Shown here: one piece after another, positions 15,915-22,966 of the stretch
Layout: every line of letters begins with the position of its first letter
Position numbering within the stretch: position 1 is the stretch's first letter
Origin: an uncultured Clostridia bacterium
GTDB lineage: Bacteria > Bacillota > Clostridia > Oscillospirales > QAMX01
Assembly (NCBI GenBank): GCA_944380935.1
Contig: CALWJF010000014.1
Span: 1 to 39,924, forward strand
DNA: 39,924 nt
Direction: 5' to 3'
Notes under the pieces: generated by a model
Database searches by the model: none
Seen by the model: the letters and a program-made list of their open reading frames with translations, nothing else
Told to the model about the DNA's origin: nothing
Made by a program: the position numbers and the translations under genes

Positions 15915-16853
15915 TTATTTAATGGTAATGTAGTCCTTCAGCCATTCCATGGACTCGCGGCATTTTTGACGGTTATATGCATCCATATCGGGGTTGGCGT
16001 CGTGGACCGCTTTTCCATACCATCCGCTCTCAAAAATCAGATGGATACCGTCGCGCATCGGGCTGTTGGCGAAAATTGCCTCCAACGCCGCCGGCAGATC
16101 TACGTTCCCCTCGCCCAGGCCGCAGCCGACAGCAATCATCGGACCATCCGGCCCGTTAAACGGGCTGTCTACAATTTTAGTGTCTTTAATGTGCGTCGTA
16201 ATTGCCCACTTGGACAAATATGGAATATCATCGTTGGCGTCGCAATTTACAAAAAACGCATTCGCCGTATCATAAGCAGAGCCGATATGGGTTACTCCAG
16301 CGGTACGGAACATATAATCAAATTCACTGCCCTTAAAATCCAGATGGTTCTCCTGCGCAAAATACACATCGTATTTGGCAAGGATCGGATCCGCGATCTT
16401 ATAGCATTCGATCAGATTCTCCATCTGCATCTTTCCGGTCATCTCCGGGTCCCGGTTCCAACGCGAAAACGGATAACACAGACGGCCATAGGCTCCCCGG
16501 ATGATTTTTATGCCGTTTTTTGCATTTTGCTCGCAAATCGCTTCCAGCGTTTCCTTCGCCTTGACTGCATCGACAGGTTCCCCGCGGAAACTCATTTTCT
16601 CCCATCCTGCAAGTTGGAATATTGCAGGCGGCATGAATCCTTCCGCTTCAAGACCATATGCATCCTTTATCTCATTGATTTTCTTGACTTCGTCTTCACT
16701 CATTCCGAAAGTAAAGACACCCGCAAGTGTACAGCCGATCTCATGTGCGAAATCCAGCTGCCACTTTGCCTTTTCAAACGGAGTCTTATACTCCTGCGGT
16801 GCAGGAGCCGTAAACCCTACAAATCCGATTTTTGCATTGTTTCTAAATGCCAT
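15915..16853 (-). CDS. Xylose-isomerase-like TIM barrel, first gene of the operon
   Basis: A 312-residue TIM barrel of the sugar phosphate isomerase/epimerase family and the first gene read from the promoter at 17076-17104. Metal ligands by family comparison are Glu168 (AQENHLDFKG), Asp195, His221 and Glu275. The N-terminal FRNNAKIGFVGFTAPAP has no signal peptide, so it is cytoplasmic. It is the near twin of the gene at 14948-15886 and related to that at 14015-14929. The conserved block FVNCDANDDIPYLSKWA in all three is not one I know from characterised members such as tagatose 3-epimerase, hydroxypyruvate isomerase or IolE. The three may therefore form their own subfamily. A leader of about 215 bases precedes the gene. 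Start ATG with GAGGTG upstream. Confidence 0.88.
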   Translation of the reverse strand: MAFRNNAKIGFVGFTAPAPQEYKTPFEKAKWQLDFAHEIGCTLAGVFTFGMSEDEVKKINEIKDAYGLEAEGFMPPAIFQLAGWEKMSFRGEPVDAVKAKETLEAICEQNAKNGIKIIRGAYGRLCYPFSRWNRDPEMTGKMQMENLIECYKIADPILAKYDVYFAQENHLDFKGSEFDYMFRTAGVTHIGSAYDTANAFFVNCDANDDIPYLSKWAITTHIKDTKIVDSPFNGPDGPMIAVGCGLGEGNVDLPAALEAIFANSPMRDGIHLIFESGWYGKAVHDANPDMDAYNRQKCRESMEWLKDYITIK

Positions 16854-17075
16854 ATCCTTACACCTCGTACTAAAATGTATTAGATGAACCGTTCAGAGCC
16901 CATAAAAGCTCTTACACGCTTATCTTTAAAAATACGCTGCTGGTTTCGGGAACACAAACTCGCAGAATGCGAAAAAACAGATTCACGATGTTGTATTTAC
17001 CATTTGAAAAGCAGAATTATAAATTGGTAAAAACGCACATAATTCTAATAATAAATCATCTCCAATATCATATTT
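16854..17075 (-). other. Long untranslated leader of the sugar operon
   Basis: Transcription from the promoter at 17076-17104 would begin near 17069, leaving about 215 bases before the first gene. The leader holds small inverted repeats: AGAGC/GCTCT (16895-16899, 16908-16912) and TCGCA-GAA-TGCGA (16960-16972). I recognise no known riboswitch or T-box in it. It may carry regulation of an unknown kind. Confidence 0.5.
16996..17031. promoter_or_regulatory. Candidate operator: TTTACCA / TGGTAAA inverted repeat
   Basis: TTTACCA (16996-17002) and TGGTAAA (17025-17031) face each other across 22 bases, centred about 55 bases downstream of the operon's predicted start point. This is a position suited to a repressor or roadblock. 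No regulator gene is in the window and the motif matches no family I can name with confidence. Confidence 0.35.
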
Positions 17076-17104
17076 ATTCTAGCATGTCCATTTTTCAGTG
17101 TCAA
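17076..17104 (-). promoter_or_regulatory. Main promoter of the sugar operon
   Basis: On the minus strand TTGACA (17099-17104), a 17-base spacer and TAGAAT (17076-17081) form a near-consensus sigma-A promoter. It faces the three TIM-barrel genes and is the only strong promoter seen before the cluster. The remaining 17105-17368 stretch toward the lipoprotein gene is AT-rich. In it I see no gene and no convincing promoter for the lipoprotein. Confidence 0.8.
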
Positions 17105-17368
17105 GCTTTATGCAACTTGTCTTGTTATGCCTAAAAAACATGGCCTTTATATTTTCAAACTGCACATAATTTTTCCATAAAGCTTTTACAGCACATTTAC
17201 CAAAATTTCTTGGCTTGTTTTTGTTATATACACCAAATGCCGCTTCAAACGTTGTATGATTATACCTGTCAGATACAAGCACTCTGATAATCCGAAAAAA
17301 AGGAGGGATTGCGAAAGGCCACTTTTTTGTCCATTGGTTATAAGTCTTAAAAAAGGAGGTTATTTTTT

Positions 17369-18004
17369 ATGGAAGTTAGACGCCTTATCCTCGTCCTGGT
17401 CTGTGTCCTCCTGCTGCTTGGGACATTCACCGCCTGCACTACAGATTCTTCAGACGAAGATACAGGCAACAATGCAGATCTTTCAGATTCCGGTAACGCC
17501 GACAATGATACGCAAGATGTTGACAATGATAACTTATCCTCCGGTGAAGAAGACACGCAGGAAAATCAGGATTCTTCGGACGCGGATTCTGCTTTAAGCA
17601 ACACAGATTCTGATTATGAAGCACAGGATTCCGACATGGAAGATACCGATATTGAATACAATCAACTCATTGTCAAAGTCAGCGACATTACAGACGGTGT
17701 TTATACTTTAGTTGGTTATGAAAGCGATGCAGATTACGGAACCATAGACTGGGCGCAATTTGATGCCGCTGCCTTCACAGAGAGTACGCAAAGTTACCAG
17801 ATGCTTGCCGATACAAATTGTAAATATTTCCTCTATGATGAATCCGGCGCAGCAGTGGAAACAACATCCGATCGTATAACAACGGACAGTTTCCTGCGAG
17901 TCCAATGCACCGGTGCTTCGGAAAGCGATTCTACCGGTTCCGATACAGTTTATATTCTCGCATATGAAATTTATATTCTTCCTGAAGGAGGCGAAGCCGA
18001 ATAA
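17369..18004 (+). CDS. Acidic low-complexity lipoprotein, function unknown
   Basis: A 211-residue secreted lipoprotein. Residues 4-22 are a signal peptide ending in a lipobox-like FTAC with Cys23 as the lipid site. Residues 24-95 are almost wholly Asp, Glu, Ser, Asn, Thr and Gly, a disordered acidic spacer that could bind Ca2+ or hold the domain off the membrane. The last 115 residues form a small folded domain (KVSDITDGVYTLVGYE, then YILAYEIYILPEGG). It resembles domains of clostridial envelope lipoproteins but belongs to no family I can name. Ribosome site AAAGGAGG. It is divergent from the sugar operon and followed by a strong terminator, so it is monocistronic. No link to sugar use can be shown. 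Confidence 0.8.
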   Translation: MEVRRLILVLVCVLLLLGTFTACTTDSSDEDTGNNADLSDSGNADNDTQDVDNDNLSSGEEDTQENQDSSDADSALSNTDSDYEAQDSDMEDTDIEYNQLIVKVSDITDGVYTLVGYESDADYGTIDWAQFDAAAFTESTQSYQMLADTNCKYFLYDESGAAVETTSDRITTDSFLRVQCTGASESDSTGSDTVYILAYEIYILPEGGEAE

Positions 18005-18020
18005 ATTAATTTAGCGTTTT

Positions 18021-18074
18021 AAAATAAGCAAACCCCGCAAACTGAACAGTCTCAGTTTGCGGGGTACTTATTTT
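18021..18074. terminator. Bidirectional terminator between lipoprotein and GH25 genes
   Basis: The stem pairs 18032-18045 with 18052-18065 (ACCCCGCAAACTGA and its complement). An outer AAAATAAG/CTTATTTT supplies the T-tract on both strands. It serves the convergent genes ending at 18004 and 18141. Confidence 0.92.
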
Positions 18075-18140
18075 AAGTCGTACGAATCCGATGCTCACTT
18101 ATCCAGTCCCTGTGGTGGTCAAGCTTTGTCCTTTACAGCT

Positions 18141-19070
18141 TTACAATTCCACAAAGCAAAGATTTAAATCCACATTTCCCTCAATTCCGGCGACTGTACC
18201 TTCATTGGTATATTGCCAGATGTCAAAGCGATAGTAAAAAATCGGGGTCTGCGCATAACCGGCAAACCAGATCGGATAATCCGCCAGCTCTCCCAGATTC
18301 AAAAGATAATAGCCCTGGTATGCATTGGTGTAGATCATCGCATCGTATTTTTTAGAAACCCGTTTACAAAATTCAAGCGTACATGCCGTCAAAGTATCCC
18401 GGTCAATATCGTCAGCACGCGCATTGTCTTCCCCTATTGTCTCCCAGTCAAACACAACCGGTAAATCCAATTCAAGCCCTTTCAGCGCTTCAAGCGTAAA
18501 TTCCGCTTCCTGCTTTGCCTCCTCTACGCTGATCGCCTGAGAAAAAAAGTAGACGCCGACCTTGAGCCCTGCAGCACGGGCGCCGGCATAATTCTCGGCA
18601 AAACGTTCGTCCAGATAAATTTCACCCTCCGTATATCCACGGTATCCGATTCGGATCATGGCGAACTCTATCCCGTCGGCGGCAACTGCTTCCCAGTCAA
18701 TCTTCCCATTATGCTCCGATACATCGATACCTGCGCTGGAACGAACGCTTCCGGAAAGATAGCGTTTTCGGTCGCCAATGGTTACAAAACTTGTGGTACT
18801 GATTGTGCTGGCCGGATATCCGGGATCAATTTCAATCGCGCTATCCCAGAGATAAATATATTGCTTTTCCGTTTCTTCCAGCGGCTCCGCTTGTCCGGGA
18901 CGGAAGATTATAAGCGCCGCCAACAATAACAGTCCCAGACCTCCGGCAATCCATATAAGCCGCCGCCGCACGGCACGCCGCCGTAATTGCCGTCTGCGCG
19001 CAATTCGCCTGCTCAACTCCGGGCTAATACGCGAACGGTTTTCTTTCGGATTTTCTGGATTCGTTAGCAT
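18141..19070 (-). CDS. Membrane-anchored GH25 lysozyme-type glycoside hydrolase
   Basis: A 309-residue protein with a basic N-terminus (residues 20-37 are rich in Arg), one membrane segment at 38-57 and an outside domain, a type II anchored topology. The glycoside hydrolase 25 domain starts at GIDVSEHNGKIDW with Asp116 and continues to the catalytic FDWE (Asp208, Glu210). It ends with WQYTNEGTVAGIEGNVDLN. GH25 enzymes are muramidases cutting the MurNAc-GlcNAc bond of peptidoglycan. The gene overlaps the MBL hydrolase stop by seven bases, so translation is coupled. It likely takes part in wall turnover. The assignment is firm. Confidence 0.93.
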   Translation of the reverse strand: MLTNPENPKENRSRISPELSRRIARRRQLRRRAVRRRLIWIAGGLGLLLLAALIIFRPGQAEPLEETEKQYIYLWDSAIEIDPGYPASTISTTSFVTIGDRKRYLSGSVRSSAGIDVSEHNGKIDWEAVAADGIEFAMIRIGYRGYTEGEIYLDERFAENYAGARAAGLKVGVYFFSQAISVEEAKQEAEFTLEALKGLELDLPVVFDWETIGEDNARADDIDRDTLTACTLEFCKRVSKKYDAMIYTNAYQGYYLLNLGELADYPIWFAGYAQTPIFYYRFDIWQYTNEGTVAGIEGNVDLNLCFVEL

Positions 19071-19780
19071 AAAAATTTTGCCCGCTTATAGGTATACAGC
19101 AGGCACGGAAGCGGACGCTCCGGTTCCTCTCCTGTTAATTTCCCTTCTAAATATGCCTGTGCACCTGCAATCAGATCCGGAAGAATCCCTGCATCCACAC
19201 ACAACTGGTCATGCGAAGCCAAGACGGTATCAAATTGATCCCGTATCCTATTCAATTTTTGCATAGAAGCAAGATAGGCAGACATATTGCGCCCGATGCC
19301 AAACATAAAGATTGCGCCGGTCTGAACACTGTCCCCTCCAATTAACAGTCGATGATTTACGTCCAGCAGTGCGATGCTGCCCGGCGTATGTCCCGGAATC
19401 AGAATTACTTCAAATTGATAATCCCCATAGCACAAGCGATCCTTTTCCCATATAGGAGCAACCTTGGCCAATACGGCATCTGTAGAACCTGAAACCTTAC
19501 GTTTCTGTGCAAAATAATCGTACTCAGACGGATGCAATACGATTTTTTCAAACTGCGCATCGCATCCGGTATGGTCTCCGTCGGTATGCGTATGCAATAA
19601 AGTGACCGGCAGGTCCGTCAATACCCGCACCTGTTTTAGAAGATCTCCCCGGCCGAAGCCCGAATCGATTAACAGCGCATCCGTTTCTCCCGGAATCAGA
19701 AAGCTGCGCACGCCGCCTTCGTCAATCGCATAGAATCCAGGATACGGCTCTGTGACGGTATAAGGGGCCATATTTTCCAT
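19064..19780 (-). CDS. Metallo-beta-lactamase-fold hydrolase
   Basis: A 238-residue cytoplasmic MBL-fold protein. The metal motif is HTHTDGDHTG (His63 to His70), with His131 (IPGHTPGS), Asp150 (GGDS) and His190 (ASHD). This is the glyoxalase II / general hydrolase type. The start is set at ATG 19780, where AAGGAG lies six bases upstream; an in-frame extension to 19912 would run into the preceding gene and has no ribosome site. It has its own promoter (19816-19844) and is coupled to the GH25 gene. The substrate cannot be told from sequence; thioesters, phosphodiesters and lactones are all known in the family. Confidence 0.9.
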   Translation of the reverse strand: MENMAPYTVTEPYPGFYAIDEGGVRSFLIPGETDALLIDSGFGRGDLLKQVRVLTDLPVTLLHTHTDGDHTGCDAQFEKIVLHPSEYDYFAQKRKVSGSTDAVLAKVAPIWEKDRLCYGDYQFEVILIPGHTPGSIALLDVNHRLLIGGDSVQTGAIFMFGIGRNMSAYLASMQKLNRIRDQFDTVLASHDQLCVDAGILPDLIAGAQAYLEGKLTGEEPERPLPCLLYTYKRAKFLC

Positions 19781-19815
19781 CTTGTTCTCCTTTTCGTCAA
19801 ATATTCGATAAAAGT

Positions 19816-19844
19816 ATTGTACCCTATATTCTCCCTTTTTGCAA
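19816..19844 (-). promoter_or_regulatory. Promoter for the MBL hydrolase and GH25 genes
   Basis: On the minus strand TTGCAA (19839-19844), a 17-base spacer and TACAAT (19816-19821) start RNA about 30 bases before the MBL start codon. It lies just past the stop of the upstream gene at 19852. Confidence 0.72.
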
Positions 19845-19851
19845 GCGGCCT

Positions 19852-20967
19852 TCAGCGCAGCCAGGCCAGGCTGGAATCCGTTGTCAGATTGGCAAGCCCG
19901 TAAAACACGCATACCGTTTCCGCGCCGGTTTGCTCTACGAGTGTGGAAACCGCATCTTTATAATAACGCAGATCTACAAGATAAAGGTCCTGATAATGTC
20001 GGGCAAGGAAACCTGCCGCACAATGTGCAAACGAATCTTTGACCAGAATCAATGTCCCTTCCGGGGCAGATGCATTATGCAGATGGGTCAGCGCATGGTT
20101 CCCGTCAAGGTAAACCGGATATTTGTCCTCATTCTCCAGGTGTTCCATAAAAAAGATCCCCATTCGGGTGCTTTCCTCTTCCGGAATCTCCACGCACACA
20201 GCCTCATCCCCATCCCAGCGCCACAACTCGATTTCATCTCCATCATGCAGCCAGTAACCGGACGAAGACCAGGCGGTTCCATAAAAGTCCTCATAACATT
20301 GGACCGTAAAGGTTTCCCGCCCATACGGCTCTAAACCGAGCGCTTCGCACAATTCCTCATAAACCCGATAAGAACCTGCTGAAGTCAGATGATGATCGGT
20401 TTGATAATACAACAATTCTTCTTCATGCGCCTGTTTTAAAACATTCGCTCCATCCATATAGTGCGCCGCAGAAAGGGTCTGCTCAATCTGCGCCAGAAAT
20501 TCCCCGTCACGGTACTCCGGTGCAAAAGCCGGAAGCGCGTCTGCATAGACAAAACCACTCTCCGGAATCGCAAGTAAATAGGTTTCAACGGTATTTTCCG
20601 ATGCAAATGTTTCTACAGCCGCAAGATTTGACGCCAGCCTTGACGCATCATATTCCGCCGGTGCTGCAAACATCCAGCCTTCCTTACCCAAAAGGACATC
20701 CTGTGCCGTATTTTTCCCGAGCAGCAAATCCGTATAAGCGCAAACGCCCACAAAAAAATCCCGAAATGGGAATTGGTCTGAAGCCCAGGTTTCCAATTGC
20801 TGCGACAGTTGGGCAGATTTCAAAACCTGTGCGTCGATTTCCGGGAATTGTGCCAGATACCGTTTCTCCCGCAGAGAATAGCTTCTCGGCGATGTAAAAA
20901 GAAAAAGAATCGCAATGGAAAACAGAAACGCCAGAAACAAAACTCCGGGTAGCGCTTTGCGTTTCAT
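19852..20967 (-). CDS. DHHW-type / AlgX-like protein of the polysaccharide O-acetylation family
   Basis: A 371-residue protein with an N-terminal membrane segment (residues 6-25) and an outside SGNH-like domain. It shows the family-typical SLREKRYLAQFP near residue 31, NTAQDVLLGKEGWMF near 86, YYQTDHHLTSAGSYRVY (the DHH signature) and LVKDSFAHC. Proteins of this kind work with an MBOAT membrane acyltransferase to move acetyl groups onto wall or exopolysaccharides, as AlgJ/AlgX do with AlgI. The start at ATG 20967 follows AAGGAGG by eight bases, and the MBOAT stop is 14 bases upstream. This order (MBOAT then DHHW) strongly supports a partner role. The acceptor polymer is unknown. Confidence 0.88.
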   Translation of the reverse strand: MKRKALPGVLFLAFLFSIAILFLFTSPRSYSLREKRYLAQFPEIDAQVLKSAQLSQQLETWASDQFPFRDFFVGVCAYTDLLLGKNTAQDVLLGKEGWMFAAPAEYDASRLASNLAAVETFASENTVETYLLAIPESGFVYADALPAFAPEYRDGEFLAQIEQTLSAAHYMDGANVLKQAHEEELLYYQTDHHLTSAGSYRVYEELCEALGLEPYGRETFTVQCYEDFYGTAWSSSGYWLHDGDEIELWRWDGDEAVCVEIPEEESTRMGIFFMEHLENEDKYPVYLDGNHALTHLHNASAPEGTLILVKDSFAHCAAGFLARHYQDLYLVDLRYYKDAVSTLVEQTGAETVCVFYGLANLTTDSSLAWLR

Positions 20968-20980
20968 GCATTTCCCCTCC

Positions 20981-22375
20981 TTAAAAACGAAAATACAAAA
21001 ACGGATTGTAGCTGTTATAGACCAGCGCAGCCGTTGCAAAAAACAAAACCGTTACAACGCATATACAGGACAAGGCCGTTTTCACCCATACATTTTGGAT
21101 GCGGCCATACAGCACGCGCGCACAAGGCGTAGAAGCAAATGCCGCCAAAATCATCAGCGGCAAATAGGCCGTAATCTGCGCCGCCGCATCCGCAGACAAC
21201 AGCCCATACGAGCCGTCGAACACATGCAGATAGGTTCCAAGATCCGACATCCGGTCAAAAGCAAAAATCACCCAGCCGAATAACACCGCCGTCAAGGTAT
21301 AGATCCGGCCCAGGATCGGCCGCTGGCCGGCGGCAATTTTTTTCATCCAGAATTTTTCAAGAATCAACAGCACACCGTAATACGCGCCCCACAGCACAAA
21401 ATTCCAACTTGCGCCATGCCAAAATCCGGTTAAAATCCAGACTACGGCCAGATTGAACGCCTGCCGCGCGCGCGTGCAGCGGTTCCCGCCCAATGGAATA
21501 TAAACATATTCCCGAAACCAGGTCCCCAGCGAAATATGCCAACGCCGCCAGAATTCGCTGACGCTTTTGGATAGATACGGATAGTTGAAATTTTCCAAAA
21601 ATTCAAATCCGAATATACGGCCAAGCCCACGCGCCATATCCGAATAACCGGAAAAATCGAAATACAGTTGGAAGGCGAAGGCAAACGCTGCACCCAGCGC
21701 GCCGAACACTCCTCCAAATCCATTCAACGCCGCAAGTGCTGACCACAGCTCACCCATGGCATTGGCAATAAAAACTTTTTTTGCCAATCCGCAAGCAAAA
21801 AGCTGGGCCCCGGAAGAAATCTGCTCCATGCTTTCCTTCCGGTTTGTCAGCTGTTCCGCAACATCACGGTAGCGTACAATCGGCCCCGCAATCAGCTGCG
21901 GAAACAAAGAAACATAGTTGCCAAACGCAACGATATTTTTCTGTCCGGGCACATCCTTCCGATAAACATCGATTAAATAACTCATCGTTTGAAAAGTATA
22001 AAAGGAAATCCCGATCGGAAGCGGAATGGATATCGCAGGTATGGCGGAAAAAACGGGGATCTTGGAAAGGATACCCGCAAAAAAACCGGTATATTTAAAA
22101 ATACACAACAGCGACAGATCGAATATGATCCCACATACCAGCGCTGTTTTCCTTTGCCCTGGAAGCGCACTTGGCCGGTCAATCAGACGTCCAAAAACAT
22201 AATTGATTCCAATAGATCCCAGCATCAGGTAAATATAGACCGGTTCACCGCAAAAATAAAATAAAAGATTGGCCGCCAAAAGCAGTACATTACGTGCCCG
22301 ACGGGGCAGTAGATAGTAGAGTAAGATTACCCCTGCAAGATAGATATATAAAAATATCAGACTGGAAAATACCAT
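20981..22375 (-). CDS. MBOAT-family membrane O-acyltransferase
   Basis: A 464-residue integral membrane protein of about ten to twelve helices. The MBOAT core is YFDFSGYSDMARGLGRIFG, SEFWRRWHISLGTWFREYVY with His280, and GFWHGASW with the key His320. Relatives are AlgI and DltB, which pass acyl groups across the membrane to extracellular acceptors. It is translated after the DUF4358 lipoprotein and just before the DHHW protein, so the three form a unit. Acetylation of a surface polysaccharide is the likely job. No dlt genes are present, so teichoic acid D-alanylation is not supported. Confidence 0.93.
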   Translation of the reverse strand: MVFSSLIFLYIYLAGVILLYYLLPRRARNVLLLAANLLFYFCGEPVYIYLMLGSIGINYVFGRLIDRPSALPGQRKTALVCGIIFDLSLLCIFKYTGFFAGILSKIPVFSAIPAISIPLPIGISFYTFQTMSYLIDVYRKDVPGQKNIVAFGNYVSLFPQLIAGPIVRYRDVAEQLTNRKESMEQISSGAQLFACGLAKKVFIANAMGELWSALAALNGFGGVFGALGAAFAFAFQLYFDFSGYSDMARGLGRIFGFEFLENFNYPYLSKSVSEFWRRWHISLGTWFREYVYIPLGGNRCTRARQAFNLAVVWILTGFWHGASWNFVLWGAYYGVLLILEKFWMKKIAAGQRPILGRIYTLTAVLFGWVIFAFDRMSDLGTYLHVFDGSYGLLSADAAAQITAYLPLMILAAFASTPCARVLYGRIQNVWVKTALSCICVVTVLFFATAALVYNSYNPFLYFRF

Positions 22376-22394
22376 CCGACCTTTCCTCCTGCGC

Positions 22395-22859
22395 TTATTG
22401 GAAATGTGTCTGATAGATTTCGTTCATCTGCTCATGCTTGGCTGAAACAAAGAGGCTGACATACTGACCACAGCGTACTACATGGCATTTCTGCGCTATC
22501 TCATAACTCTCCGGATCATAATTTTTGCTCTGCACCATAACCTGTTCAAGCCGGGATGACAGACATTGTTCCACACGGTCTGCACTCTCTTCTGAAACCG
22601 CTTGAATCATCAAGATTTCATCCGGAAAAATCCCGTTCATCGTGATACAGCAGGCTGTTTCCTCTACGTCCTCAGACGCAATGCCATACAGAGCCATTAA
22701 ATTTTCTGCATCTACCGGGATTTCACCGGTAATGCCCGTTTCCGTCAGGATTTCATCCATAATATCCGTGAGCGGGACGTCCGGCGCCTGCGTTTGAGGC
22801 GCTGCGCAAGCGCTCAATGCAAACAGCATCAATAAACCGAAAAAATAGACTTTTTTCAT
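22395..22859 (-). CDS. DUF4358 lipoprotein
   Basis: A 154-residue lipoprotein with signal peptide 1-17 and lipobox LSAC (Cys18). The body matches the DUF4358 pattern: a repeated acidic helix, then GIFPDEILMIQAVSEESADRVEQCL and a final VVRCGQYVSLFVS. The function of the family is not known, but in Clostridia these genes often stand next to MBOAT and DHHW genes, as here. Ribosome site AGGAG. It might help present the acceptor polymer or regulate the acylation complex. Three Cys residues after the lipid site could form a disulfide outside the cell; this is speculation. Confidence 0.8.
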   Translation of the reverse strand: MKKVYFFGLLMLFALSACAAPQTQAPDVPLTDIMDEILTETGITGEIPVDAENLMALYGIASEDVEETACCITMNGIFPDEILMIQAVSEESADRVEQCLSSRLEQVMVQSKNYDPESYEIAQKCHVVRCGQYVSLFVSAKHEQMNEIYQTHFQ

Positions 22860-22966
22860 AGAACACTCCTATTCCCGGCCGTCTTGCCAGCCTGTTTTAA
22901 TCTTTAGAAAAAATTGTGATCCGCTGTCTCAGCTCAGCAAGACACAGCAGGTTTGCACGCATCCCG

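Noticed and set aside
4225-16853. Reading the cluster as a myo-inositol (iol) operon
   Set aside because: Only IolE-like and IolA-like members are present. IolG, IolB, IolC, IolD and IolJ types are missing and a transketolase is present instead.
17309-17350. Thirteen-codon frame after GGAGGG, upstream of the lipoprotein
   Set aside because: The TTG start lies almost on top of the Shine-Dalgarno-like site, which is too close for normal initiation, and no leader-peptide function is evident.
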